A DNA stretch of 64,000 nucleotides from Pseudomonadota bacterium (lineage in GTDB: Bacteria > Desulfobacterota > Desulfobulbia > Desulfobulbales > Desulfocapsaceae): assembly GCA_023412495.1 (NCBI GenBank), contig JAEYNP010000042.1, forward strand, positions 62,001 to 126,000, given 5' to 3'. The stretch's first letter is position 1, and every line of letters begins with the position of its first letter. The notes below the pieces were generated by a model. That model was not told the origin of the DNA. It did not search any database and saw only the letters and a list, made by a program, of their open reading frames with translations. Position numbers and translations under genes: made by a program. This document shows, one piece after another, positions 23,074-31,054 of this stretch.

Positions 23074-25353
23074 TCATGTCGGAATGGTCACCTTGATGCT
23101 TTCACATATGTAGAGGGTGTCTGCTTGTGGTTCTTGAAATTGCGCAAAAACTGTAGCTTCCGAAGGGTTGGCATTGGTCCGCATTATACCGATTACCGTT
23201 GCCGCCGTGGAATGCACTCCACCTGAGGACAAACGCATGGCGATTTTGAGGGAGCTGTGCAGTTGCCTGTAGATTTTTTCATTATCTTTTACCGGAGCGA
23301 GATACATCAATCCGCCCTGCAGTTTTTGAAGGATCGTGGCTTGTTTGTCGGGCCCATTGGTTCTGACAAACTGCACCCGCTCCTGGGGCGACAATTGTGG
23401 ACCGTTCAGTTTCCTGAGCATGCTTGGCAGGATATCATTGGCGGAGCAGTAGCTGAGAATCTTGTCGGCAAGCTGTGGAAAGTGAACGTGTGTTTGAATA
23501 AGATCCTCGAGATTGAAAACATGCGCGCTCAATTCCTTCCCAGCATAGAGGGAGACGTTCCATGGTTCTCCCGATAGGAAGATATCGCTACCGATCAGAT
23601 CTCCTGCGCCCATGTCCTTGAAATACGCTTCTTCCCCTGCCTTGACCCGGCCTAGGCGGACGGTTCCGGTGTCGAATAGATGCAGGCAAGGGTCCGGGTT
23701 GCCTCGAGCTACAACCATTTCGCCTGGCTGATAGGTGCGAAACTTCAATACGGCACGAAAAGCCCTGGTCTCTTCTTCGGTCATTGCCGCATAAAACCTG
23801 CTCCACACCTTGCTGTGTCGCTTCATTTCCTCGGTAATTGGCGGCTCGATGACGACTTTTTTTGCTTTATTCGTTTTTGGCGGCGCGCCATCCGTTTGAC
23901 TTGCCTCTTGATTTGCCCCAGAATTTATTGATTTCGAATCGTTATTCGCAGCCTCTTCATCCCGCAGGAGCCGGTCAAATTCCTCCTCGTTGGCCACTGG
24001 TACGATGAACAGGTCGGTTGCCATGGGCGCAGGGGGTGGCTGTGCCGGCCGACTCTCGACCTCACCCTCCGGAGAGATCTTCAGCTCGAGACTCAAGAGT
24101 GCGTCCTGGGCAGCCAGCAGAACTTTTTCACCTTCATCGACCTGCTGTTTACGCTGGGACACGAATTCCTTGACCACTTTCAAGGTCCTCGGCGATGGCT
24201 CAAACTTGATCCTGTTGAAGATGGTCAGCAGTAATTCGTCCCGGACGTGAACGGCGAATTGGTCGCGTTTTTCAAGCAGTTCACACAGAGCATTGCCGAC
24301 TTCTCTTCCACCCAGGTTGCCAAGTTGTACAACCACCTGTTGTTTCAGGTCATCACTGATATGCTTCAAGGCTTCGATAAGCCTATCGCGCATTTTTGGG
24401 CCCCCAAGTTTGGTTATGCAGTTCAGGATCTGCATTTGTACGCGGATATCCTTGTGGGCTAAGTGCGGTCGCACCAGGTCGTACAGATTCGGGTCGCCCA
24501 GGCGGGAGATAATGATGATCAGGTTTCTTAACACATACCAGGGTGGATCCTGCTTCAGGCAATACTCACAGATCGGCACGACAGCTTTGCCGGTAGCCGG
24601 AATGAACTCTATCAGATTGAAGCGCTTGTCCTTGTCCTGGCAGTCGATCAAGGTCTGGACCATTACTGCCGCCGCCTTGCTGCCGAGGTGCAGCAGCAGA
24701 CACCGCGCGATATCCCGACGATCCTCCTTGGTGTCAAGTATAATGTCGACCAATTTCCGCAGGAAGGTTTCGTCTGCCAGGTCAGCATAGATTTGGCAAA
24801 TGATCTTGCGAATGATATCCGGCTTTTGGATAACACCTTTTTGAACTTGGGAGAGGATGATGATGAAGTTCTCCGTCTGGTACCAAAGACCCAGGTGGAG
24901 CATACTTCGAAGCATCGACTGCAATTGTTGACAAATGAAGTGGAAGCCGGCGAGAAACTCGGTCTCGTTTTGCAGCCAGTTGACCAGGTGGAGAGATATT
25001 ACCTCGAGAAATTCAAGATAGTTGTCTGATTTCAGTATCTTGTCGGCGATGATCGAAAGAATGAAGACAGCCCTCTCTCGCAGTTCCTTATTGGGGGAGC
25101 AGGCGCATTCTCCTATTTTGTCGATAGTTTTGCGAACGGAGTCTGTGGAATGCTCTTGGTATTCACTGTGAAGATAATCGATGAGGGCTTCGACAAACTC
25201 GCTGTTGAGGAGGATATTGAACCGGTCGTTCTGCAGTTCTGCAATCCCCCGCTGGAGCCTCAACTGTCTCCGCTTGCATTCGTTGGAATGCATGAGGCTC
25301 TGGGTGCTGGCAATCGCCTCCTCATGCCTTTTCTTATCAATCTTGATCACCAT
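23074..25353 (-). CDS. HEAT-repeat / cyclic nucleotide-binding domain protein
   Basis: This product has 759 residues. Residues ~1-420 are an alpha-solenoid with HEAT-like repeats (LGDPNLYDLVRPHLAHKDI, LGGPKMRDRLIEALK). A low-complexity linker follows (~440-500). A cNMP-binding/CAP_ED fold comes at ~510-640 (FRTYQPGEMVVARGNPDPCL, GAGDLIGSDIFLSGEPW). A C-terminal ~110-residue beta-rich domain could be PilZ-like but lacks a clear RxxxR motif. The domain order suggests a scaffold that responds to a cyclic nucleotide. It heads the operon with a second HEAT-like protein and an HD-GYP enzyme. The ligand is not predictable from the visible phosphate-binding loop. Confidence 0.75.
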   Translation of the reverse strand: MVIKIDKKRHEEAIASTQSLMHSNECKRRQLRLQRGIAELQNDRFNILLNSEFVEALIDYLHSEYQEHSTDSVRKTIDKIGECACSPNKELRERAVFILSIIADKILKSDNYLEFLEVISLHLVNWLQNETEFLAGFHFICQQLQSMLRSMLHLGLWYQTENFIIILSQVQKGVIQKPDIIRKIICQIYADLADETFLRKLVDIILDTKEDRRDIARCLLLHLGSKAAAVMVQTLIDCQDKDKRFNLIEFIPATGKAVVPICEYCLKQDPPWYVLRNLIIIISRLGDPNLYDLVRPHLAHKDIRVQMQILNCITKLGGPKMRDRLIEALKHISDDLKQQVVVQLGNLGGREVGNALCELLEKRDQFAVHVRDELLLTIFNRIKFEPSPRTLKVVKEFVSQRKQQVDEGEKVLLAAQDALLSLELKISPEGEVESRPAQPPPAPMATDLFIVPVANEEEFDRLLRDEEAANNDSKSINSGANQEASQTDGAPPKTNKAKKVVIEPPITEEMKRHSKVWSRFYAAMTEEETRAFRAVLKFRTYQPGEMVVARGNPDPCLHLFDTGTVRLGRVKAGEEAYFKDMGAGDLIGSDIFLSGEPWNVSLYAGKELSAHVFNLEDLIQTHVHFPQLADKILSYCSANDILPSMLRKLNGPQLSPQERVQFVRTNGPDKQATILQKLQGGLMYLAPVKDNEKIYRQLHSSLKIAMRLSSGGVHSTAATVIGIMRTNANPSEATVFAQFQEPQADTLYICESIKVTIPT

Positions 25354-25760
25354 ATCGAAAATAGTAATTTGAGAGGAGGGCAGATCGTAGAACGGTCTTC
25401 AGAGGTGTTTGGTCAACGGCAGTCTGGGGTACGGAGTTTACAAAAGGTGCTTGAGCAGTGTCTTTTTTTCGAGCCCGTCTCATATGACCTTGTTTCTGCC
25501 ATTCTGAACCTCCTAAGCTCTTTTATGCTTTCGCTCTGTCCCGCTTATATTCTGCTGATAATCTGCTCATCCAAGGATTACTAGTTTGGTATAAAGGATG
25601 CAATAGGTATAAATACCTATTTTTAGGAATTGCTTTAACAGTGGAATGGTGCAACATCTACATTAATTGATGCAGTTATTATCCAAAATGGCCGTAACAC
25701 GGCCTCAGCACTAAAGTTTTTAAGAGCTGGGGTTATAGGTGAAATTACCTAGGACTCAAT
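25354..25760. other. AT-rich gap upstream of signalling operon with palindrome
   Basis: No gene is convincing. A palindrome AATAGGTAT-AA-ATACCTATT lies at 25602-25621, followed by a short T-run. It could be an operator or a weak terminator. The promoter of the minus-strand operon should lie here, but I cannot single one out. Confidence 0.4.
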
Positions 25761-25922
25761 GATAGAATCGTAAAAAGTGCTCCAACCTGTGGAGATGGAC
25801 TCTGGAAAAAGTTCGATATACGAGGAGTAGTGTCTGAAACGGTGCTTTGGTAGTACATATGGTACAGCGAAGCGCCGTTTCAGACCTGCAACGAAGTAGA
25901 TCGGACTTTTTACGAGTCCATC
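25761..25922. repeat. Nested inverted-repeat element of about 160 bp
   Basis: An inner stem pairs GTCTGAAACGGTGCTT (25832-25847) with AAGCGCCGTTTCAGAC (25870-25885), 15 of 16. The outer 3' arm ACTTTTTACGAGTCCATC (25905-25922) can pair with either of two upstream copies: GATAGAATCGTAAAAAGT (25761-25778) or GATGGACTCTGGAAAAAGT (25794-25812). This two-choice architecture, with no coding capacity, fits a MITE/REP-like intergenic element. Confidence 0.75.
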
Positions 25923-25926
25923 AATA

Positions 25927-25962
25927 AAAAAAGCGCTTAAGGATGATACCTTAAGCGCTTCT
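25927..25962 (-). terminator. Intrinsic terminator of the left tRNA-Arg gene
   Basis: Perfect 12-nt arms AAGCGCTTAAGG (25931-25942) and CCTTAAGCGCTT (25949-25960) enclose a 6-nt loop. On the minus strand a T6-7 run follows, 10 nt after the tRNA 3' end. The right tRNA copy has no equivalent, so this side is the original chromosomal 3' flank. Confidence 0.85.
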
Positions 25963-25969
25963 TAATTTT

Positions 25970-26075
25970 CTTGGCGCACCCGGAGGGATTCGAACCCCCG
26001 ACACCCGGCTTCGAAGGCCGATGCTCTATCCAGCTGAGCTACGAGTGCATGCGGTGCCAATGGATACCATGTTCG
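25970..26075. repeat. Left attachment-site repeat (attL) containing full tRNA-Arg
   Basis: It matches 35739-35849 through the whole tRNA and beyond the tRNA 5' end as far as CCAATGGATACCATGTTCG. The only differences are in the short leader (GCGGTGCC here, CTGTGGTGGCC on the right). Identity includes the -10 box but not the -35 box. Confidence 0.85.
25972..26048 (-). tRNA. tRNA-Arg (anticodon TCG), left copy
   Basis: This 77-nt gene includes an encoded CCA. The acceptor pairs GCACTCG with CGGGTGC. The anticodon arm is TCGGC-CTTCGAA-GCCGG with anticodon TCG (reads CGA), and the T-arm carries GTTCGAAT. It has its own terminator, but upstream only the -10 TATCCA (26061-26066 on minus) is retained. 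At the -35 position the minus strand reads ACCTTA, so this copy may be poorly expressed. Confidence 0.95.
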
Positions 26076-26174
26076 CTCAAGTATAAGGTATTCAAAGTTT
26101 ATTTTCAACAGGATTAGCGTTGATAATAAATCCCAACAAGTGAAAGCGACCTCAAAACACACTTCAAAATCAGC

Positions 26175-26196
26175 AAAAGTTTCCTAATAGTTTCCT
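26175..26196 (+). repeat. Putative integrase arm-type site, left
   Basis: This 22-nt repeat (AAAAGTTTCCTAATAGTTTCCT) is found again, with one change, at 35626-35647. It contains two TTTCCT units 11 bp apart, one helical turn. It lies between attL and the integrase Shine-Dalgarno sequence. Confidence 0.6.
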
Positions 26197-26211
26197 TTAG
26201 GAGATGCTTAA

Positions 26212-27294
26212 ATGCCAGTGTACAAGAGGTGTGGAAAGTGCTACGCGGACAATTCATTGAAAAATCGTCTTTGTCAGGATTGCAGGACGGCGCTTGGTTC
26301 GAAGTTCAGTGTCAAGGTCAGGGACGCCATTACAGGAAGATGGCAGACAAAGGTTGTCCCATCCCTAAAGCTTGCGCGTGAGGTGGAAGCTAAGTTCAAG
26401 GTTGGGATAATCGAAGGGAGTCTGCTACCGGCAAAGCAGAAGCGCACGAAGGATGTCTCCTTTCCGGCCTATCTGGAGTGGGCCAAATCCAGCAAGAAGA
26501 CGTGGAAGGACGATGAGCAGAGATGGACAACACACGTTGAAAAGCATGATCACAAAACACCGGCTGGCATACTGCGAATTATCCAGGAGATGCACGGAAC
26601 CGGCGATTACAAACCAGGGACAGTTGATCACGTCCTGAAACTCATCAGGCGCGTCTATAACTGGCACATCAATAACGGGCTATGGTCTGGCGTCAACCCC
26701 TGTGACGGGGTAAAGCTTCCGAAGTATGACAACCGGATCAGTAACCCATTGTCAACTCAAGAGGCTGCAAACCTTATCAAGTACCTTGCGACCCATCACA
26801 ATAGGCGCTCCGCTTTGGTTGTCCTCTTCGCCCTGTTCACCGGCAGACGGAAAGGGGAGATACTGAACCTCACATGGGAAGACATCAATTTTGACCTTGA
26901 GATAATCACGTGCAGGGACACGAAGAACGGGGCGAGTTTATCTTTTCCGTTGAATGGCGGGGCGCTGGCGGTGCTGGATGAGGCAAGGAAATTGCGCACA
27001 GGTAAATACGTCTTCCCGTCTTCATCCGGAAACCATTATTACAACGTTTTCAATCACACATGGGCGAGACTCAAGAAGCGCCTATTGAAGGAAGGTGTTG
27101 TCGAGAAGCCTTTCAGGTTCCACGACTTGCGGCATACCTATGCTTCTCATCTGGCGTCTTCGGGGAAGGTCGATATTTACACCTTGAAGAAGCTACTGGG
27201 ACACAAGGACATCACCCTTACAGAAAGGTATGCGCACTTGATTGACGGGAGATTGAGGAAGGGGACAGAGATTCAGGACTCCCTGTATATTTGA
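26212..27294 (+). CDS. int: Tyrosine recombinase / phage integrase with N-terminal zinc ribbon
   Basis: The product is 360 residues. The N-terminus has CGKC..CQDC (residues ~7-26), a four-cysteine zinc-ribbon-like module before the arm/core-binding region. The catalytic domain shows the Arg in TGRRKGEILNLTWEDI, HDLRHTYAS (HxxR) and LLGHKDITLTERYAHL (His and the nucleophilic Tyr). AGGAG lies 8 nt before the ATG. It reads away from attL, the usual arrangement for tRNA-integrating elements. It should catalyse integration and excision between the tRNA repeats. Confidence 0.93.
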   Translation: MPVYKRCGKCYADNSLKNRLCQDCRTALGSKFSVKVRDAITGRWQTKVVPSLKLAREVEAKFKVGIIEGSLLPAKQKRTKDVSFPAYLEWAKSSKKTWKDDEQRWTTHVEKHDHKTPAGILRIIQEMHGTGDYKPGTVDHVLKLIRRVYNWHINNGLWSGVNPCDGVKLPKYDNRISNPLSTQEAANLIKYLATHHNRRSALVVLFALFTGRRKGEILNLTWEDINFDLEIITCRDTKNGASLSFPLNGGALAVLDEARKLRTGKYVFPSSSGNHYYNVFNHTWARLKKRLLKEGVVEKPFRFHDLRHTYASHLASSGKVDIYTLKKLLGHKDITLTERYAHLIDGRLRKGTEIQDSLYI

Positions 27295-27373
27295 CTCGGA
27301 TCTGACAATCCAGGCGGGACGGGGGATGACAACAGATGTCTCCCCCCCTGTCCACCGGTTCACAATTTCTGTT

Positions 27374-27568
27374 CTATTTCTTTGCGGCCTGGAGAACACC
27401 GCGCAGTTCATCAAGTTTAAGCCGGATGTCTGCCACCAGATTTTCAATTACCGGAATTTTGGTATGTTCAATGTCTTCCCATTCAATGAACAGATCGCCA
27501 GCTTCTGCATACACATGACTTCCGACAGACACCTCAACTTCGCTCCCTTCGTCAAAACGTGCAACCAA
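27374..27568 (-). CDS. Small acidic protein downstream of histidine kinase
   Basis: This 64-residue ORF has a TTG start as drawn. The frame stays open further upstream (..DLNLPTWK then LVARFDEG), into the end of the kinase gene, so the real start is uncertain. The composition is acidic (GDLFIEWEDIEH), ending in a Lys-rich helix (DIRLKLDELRGVLQAAKK). It probably shares a transcript with the kinase. No family is recognised; a small kinase partner is possible but unproven. Confidence 0.45.
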   Translation of the reverse strand: MVARFDEGSEVEVSVGSHVYAEAGDLFIEWEDIEHTKIPVIENLVADIRLKLDELRGVLQAAKK

Positions 27569-27599
27569 TTTCCAAGTTGGGAGGTTAAGGTCGTTCCGT

Positions 27600-28865
27600 C
27601 TACCTTTTCCCCTTGTTAATAGGCAAAATAACGGTGAAGGTTGTTCCTTTCCCTACTTCGCTCTCAACCCGGATATCTCCCCTGTGGTCTCGTACGATGC
27701 CGTGGCTGATAGACAAGCCCAGACCAGTTCCCTTCTTGCTGGATTTCGTGGTGTAAAACGGTTGAAATATACGGGATAATTGCGCTTCACTCATACCCTT
27801 CCCGTTATCTTTGATCGAAAAGGCGATGTGTTGATCATCACGCCAGGTTTTACATTCAAGCACTCCGCCCTTTGGCCCACAAGCATCTATAGCATTCTTC
27901 AATAGATTGAGAATGACCTGTTTGATCTGGTCAGGAACAGCTGAGATCTTCGGCAGTTTTTCATCAAAAACAAGTACGGTAGAGATGCGCTTCTTCTTCA
28001 ATTCGTTTTCGCATAGCAGTAGCAATGACTCAATAACATTGGAAAGATCTAACCGAGTTCTGGTGCCAGAGGATGGCCGATTGAATTCCTGAAGGTTTTG
28101 GATCAGATTCCTCATCCGAATACATTCGTCGATGGCAAGACCAAGCAACACCCGATCTTTCTCTTCGTATTTACCATACTTTTGGAAGCCCTTGAGAATT
28201 GTAGTAATACTTTGCAGAGGATTGTTGAATTCATGAGCTATGGATGCAGAAAGTGGCCCTATCGCAGAGAGCTTTTCCAAATGCAGGTATTGTGCTTGCT
28301 TTTCCTGAAGCTCGACAGTGCATTCATCAACTTGTTCCTCCAACTGCTTTCGTGCTGCTAACTGTGTACGAAGTTCAATTTCAGTCATTACCGATGCGGC
28401 CAAATCATTAACCACCGTCACTTCTTTGTGGCTCCACGTCCTTGGCTTCTTGTCGATGACACAGAATGAGCCTAATGCATAACCGTCCGTGGTTATCAAA
28501 GGAATTCCGAGATATGCAATAACATCCAGGTCGTGAATTGCTGGATTGTCCTTGAATAGTGGGTGTTTTCGGGCATCCTCAAGGAGAAGAGGTTGGCCCG
28601 GTATGCGGTTGTGCTGGCAGAACGAGTGAGACAAAGGCGTCTCTCGGCGGGAGATCCATGGCTCAGGAAGCCCGATGCAGCTTTTGAAAAACTGCCGGTC
28701 AGCATCAACAAGAGTTACAAGAGCCACTGGTGCGTCTACAAAGGTCACAGCCAGCCTGGAGAGACGATCAAAAGCCTCTTCTGTGGGCGTATCCAAGAGT
28801 GCAACTGCGTGGAGGGCGGCAAGTCGGGCGGGATCTTTAACATGTGAAGAAAGATCATCGCTCAC
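27600..28865 (-). CDS. GAF-domain sensor histidine kinase (island cargo)
   Basis: This 421-residue soluble kinase has a GAF domain at ~residues 15-165 (LVTLVDADRQFFKSCIGLPE, LGIPLITTDGYALGSFCVID). A coiled-coil linker follows, then a HisKA H-box (ASIAHEFNNPLQSI, phosphoacceptor His), an N-box region, and the HATPase G1/F/G2 motifs (DNGKGMSEAQLSRIF, PFYTTKSSKKGTGLGLSIS). No transmembrane segment or receiver is present, and no response regulator gene is adjacent, so its partner lies elsewhere. As the only non-phage-like gene of the island it looks like cargo. Confidence 0.88.
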   Translation of the reverse strand: MSDDLSSHVKDPARLAALHAVALLDTPTEEAFDRLSRLAVTFVDAPVALVTLVDADRQFFKSCIGLPEPWISRRETPLSHSFCQHNRIPGQPLLLEDARKHPLFKDNPAIHDLDVIAYLGIPLITTDGYALGSFCVIDKKPRTWSHKEVTVVNDLAASVMTEIELRTQLAARKQLEEQVDECTVELQEKQAQYLHLEKLSAIGPLSASIAHEFNNPLQSITTILKGFQKYGKYEEKDRVLLGLAIDECIRMRNLIQNLQEFNRPSSGTRTRLDLSNVIESLLLLCENELKKKRISTVLVFDEKLPKISAVPDQIKQVILNLLKNAIDACGPKGGVLECKTWRDDQHIAFSIKDNGKGMSEAQLSRIFQPFYTTKSSKKGTGLGLSISHGIVRDHRGDIRVESEVGKGTTFTVILPINKGKR

Positions 28866-28995
28866 GGTTAGATACCTCAGGTGGTAATGGTTTGATCGTC
28901 GAATCTCCGATGCTTTTGATTCGGCACGGATTTTAACATGTTTGTAAGAGCGAAAACAGGGTAATTATACCCAAAATAGCAAATGTGACAGGACG

Positions 28996-29349
28996 TTACG
29001 ACATTGTGGGATCGCTACTATTGGCCGGGAGTTCACCCTTCCGTACCCGCATGAAGTCGGACGCACCAATGTCCGGATAGGTCACCCTAGAGATGACCAA
29101 GGTATCCAGGATCTCCCCTTTCGGTTCGAACCAGTGGTACAGCTTCTTCAACATGGGGACGTCATAGGCGATCACGTTGTGTCCGCAGATTCCATCCGCA
29201 GCCATCAACAACTTGACGCCATATTCAATAGGAAGGTTGTCTGGATCGCAGACATAGGTTCGGTCGGTCTTGTCGTCATAGAGAACGAGGCAGTGAACCT
29301 TGGTCACTGTGTCCAGTAGACCGTCGGTTTCTGCATCGAAGTGTAGCAA
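28996..29349 (-). CDS. T7-polymerase-like 3'-5' exonuclease domain, stand-alone or truncated
   Basis: This 117-residue product matches the N-terminal proofreading domain of T7-type DNA polymerase. It has FDAETDGLLDTVTKVHCLV (exo I-like acidic pair), GHNVIAYDVPMLKKL (exo II-like) and ILDTLVISRVTYPD. It stops with PTMS where the family would continue into exo III and the polymerase domain, and no polymerase segment is found downstream. It is either the stump of a deleted phage polymerase or a free-standing nuclease-like protein. It is last in the minus-strand chain, 25 nt after the BRO gene. Confidence 0.7.
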   Translation of the reverse strand: MLHFDAETDGLLDTVTKVHCLVLYDDKTDRTYVCDPDNLPIEYGVKLLMAADGICGHNVIAYDVPMLKKLYHWFEPKGEILDTLVISRVTYPDIGASDFMRVRKGELPANSSDPTMS

Positions 29350-29374
29350 TGTTTCTCCTTATAATTGTTAGGCA

Positions 29375-30115
29375 TTAGAAATCAGATGTCTCATACTTGA
29401 GCGGATCAACGCGCTCCATGAGGTGGGCCTCAAGGCACTTCGCGTGTACCACATGTTTCCATGGTTGTCCTTCTACCGGTACTCCATAAGCTGGAGAGTT
29501 TCCGTTGATGCGGTAACCACAATGGGCGCATATCCTTTTGAACTTGTTGGTGAATGCTCTGTATTCCTTCCGGACTTCATCCTTCTTGTGGAAGGCAGTG
29601 TTCTCCTTCTCGAACTTTGCGGCCTTCTTGGTGGCGGCACTGGCCGTACCCATGGCGGACGCCTCCCGCTTCTCGGAGATGTGGGCCTTGGTACGGATGG
29701 CCGCGTCCCTTTCGGCCTTTAACTGCTTCACCTGCTGGGCCAGACCAATGATCAGGTCGGGATCGGCCAGGATCTCCTCGGCCTTCTGGGCAGTCATGTA
29801 GACTCCACCGGTCTGCCGGATGGTGGGCAGGACTTCCTCGTAAACCCACTCCTCGAACCGTTCGGCGGCTGGGAGCCTGGAGCGCATAACCAGACGGAAG
29901 ACATCTGACTCTGGAACGATCACGGTCTGTGGATGAAGGGAGGCGATTTGTCCCCCTTGTGCAACTGCCCGTTTACAATGCATTTGTACTGCACGTTTGG
30001 TGTCCTCGTATCCCAAGGTCAGCGCAACGTCCTTCGCCACAAACCAGGGTTCACCCTGGATCACTACAGTCCGCACTTGGCGGCTCTCGAATTCAAATGG
30101 AATTATCTCGTTCAT
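29375..30115 (-). CDS. BRO-N family phage antirepressor-like protein
   Basis: The product is 246 residues. The N-terminal BRO domain is clear: GEPWFVAKDVALTLGYEDTK, then VMRSRLPAAERFEEWVYEEV and LPTIRQTGGVYM. A helical Lys/Ala-rich middle and a C-terminal Cys/His segment (CAHCGYRINGNSP..VHAKCLEAHL) that could bind zinc follow. Such proteins act as phage antirepressors or DNA-binding regulators. The ATG overlaps the preceding stop as ATGA. Confidence 0.85.
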   Translation of the reverse strand: MNEIIPFEFESRQVRTVVIQGEPWFVAKDVALTLGYEDTKRAVQMHCKRAVAQGGQIASLHPQTVIVPESDVFRLVMRSRLPAAERFEEWVYEEVLPTIRQTGGVYMTAQKAEEILADPDLIIGLAQQVKQLKAERDAAIRTKAHISEKREASAMGTASAATKKAAKFEKENTAFHKKDEVRKEYRAFTNKFKRICAHCGYRINGNSPAYGVPVEGQPWKHVVHAKCLEAHLMERVDPLKYETSDF

Positions 30116-30354
30116 CTCTTCACGCCTCCTGTTCCTTTCGGTTGCTCATCCCGTAGGCGGTTCAAGGTGTGCATCAGTTCACCCTGCCATTCCCCAGGCG
30201 GGACAATGTCTGCCTCCATATACCGGAGCATCGCCTGAAGGATCTCCTGGCAACGCTCCTTGTCCAACACGGCACGCGACCGTATACCAAGAGGTGTCTT
30301 GGACCCGCCTTGGGTAGGTGCTGATGCTAATGACGGCCATAAGTCTGTGTTCAT
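30112..30354 (-). CDS. Small phage-type protein of unknown function
   Basis: This 80-residue ORF is coupled at both ends by 4-nt ATGA overlaps, to the 60-residue gene upstream and the BRO gene downstream. It has a helical segment (DKERCQEILQAMLRYMEAD). No family is recognised. The strict overlap chain is the main evidence that it is real. Confidence 0.6.
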   Translation of the reverse strand: MNTDLWPSLASAPTQGGSKTPLGIRSRAVLDKERCQEILQAMLRYMEADIVPPGEWQGELMHTLNRLRDEQPKGTGGVKR

Positions 30355-30536
30355 CAGAATTCCTTCACCTCCCTAAGTTCAAACATGACGACCTCGGCAT
30401 CCCCTACCTTGATCGAGTGAGGGAAATTCCTCTCCGCGTTGTGCTTCCGTATCCATATGCTTACCGCACCGTTACGGAGGAACTCCCCGGTCTGCTTATT
30501 GCGTACTCGGTATACGTATTGGGTTTGTTCGCTCAT
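30354..30536 (-). CDS. Small phage-type protein of unknown function
   Basis: This 60-residue ORF starts MSEQTQYVYRVRNKQTGEFL at 30536. A 5-codon longer start is rejected because this ATG overlaps the stop of the upstream 32-residue gene as ATGA. It is beta-rich and basic (SIWIRKHNAERNFP) and may bind nucleic acid, but no family is recognised. Confidence 0.6.
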   Translation of the reverse strand: MSEQTQYVYRVRNKQTGEFLRNGAVSIWIRKHNAERNFPHSIKVGDAEVVMFELREVKEF

Positions 30537-30631
30537 CTCTTGAACTCCCACCAGTATTGGAAGGCAAACACAGCGCAGAGCAGGATGACTCCTACGCCTA
30601 TGCCAATGAATCCACCTATAATATGGCTCAT
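30533..30631 (-). CDS. 32-residue single-pass membrane microprotein
   Basis: The ORF begins MSHIIGGFIGIGVGVILLCA and ends FQYWWEFKR. GGAGATAACGA precedes the ATG. It fits exactly between two neighbours with ATGA overlaps on both sides. A glycine-rich hydrophobic helix spans nearly the whole length, with a positively charged C-terminus. It is too short for usual gene calling. Its role could be holin-like or regulatory; this is unknown. Confidence 0.6.
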   Translation of the reverse strand: MSHIIGGFIGIGVGVILLCAVFAFQYWWEFKR

Positions 30632-30834
30632 TCGTTATCTCCTATTGTTTGGGCAAGCCTCACAAGGCTGGCTCGGTTCTTCCATGGCGCACTCGGCGCA
30701 GGACAATATTCTTTCAATATCGATGGGATCTGGAAGCAGATGCAGTATCCCAGGTGTCCGTCATGGTCACACTGAGTACAGCGTGTGTCATACTCATGGC
30801 GAGGGACAAAGCAGATACGGTACGGTTGGGCCAT
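30628..30834 (-). CDS. Small cysteine-rich (zinc-finger-like) phage protein
   Basis: This 68-residue ORF heads the minus-strand overlap chain. CTQC..HDGHLGYCIC supplies a CxxC-HxxxxxCxC cluster suited to zinc binding. Its stop overlaps the start of the 32-residue membrane gene. No strong ribosome-binding site is seen before the ATG. Confidence 0.5.
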   Translation of the reverse strand: MAQPYRICFVPRHEYDTRCTQCDHDGHLGYCICFQIPSILKEYCPAPSAPWKNRASLVRLAQTIGDNE

Positions 30835-31054
30835 GCGTGGCCATTGTGGACGGGCATGAGAAAATAATACCCTGCATCAGAAATGGAGTTCGCCCATTCT
30901 TCAGCAGGGTACGTTTTGTCCGAGTCAGTCGGAGCGAGAGTCAGTTAAGTGAAGGCCAAACGCAAGGAGGGAGACCACAGCATTCAAAAGTTAGTGGACA
31001 TTTCCCATATAAGGTGATGCAACTGGAATTAAACCTTGCGATCGAGTCGAAGGG

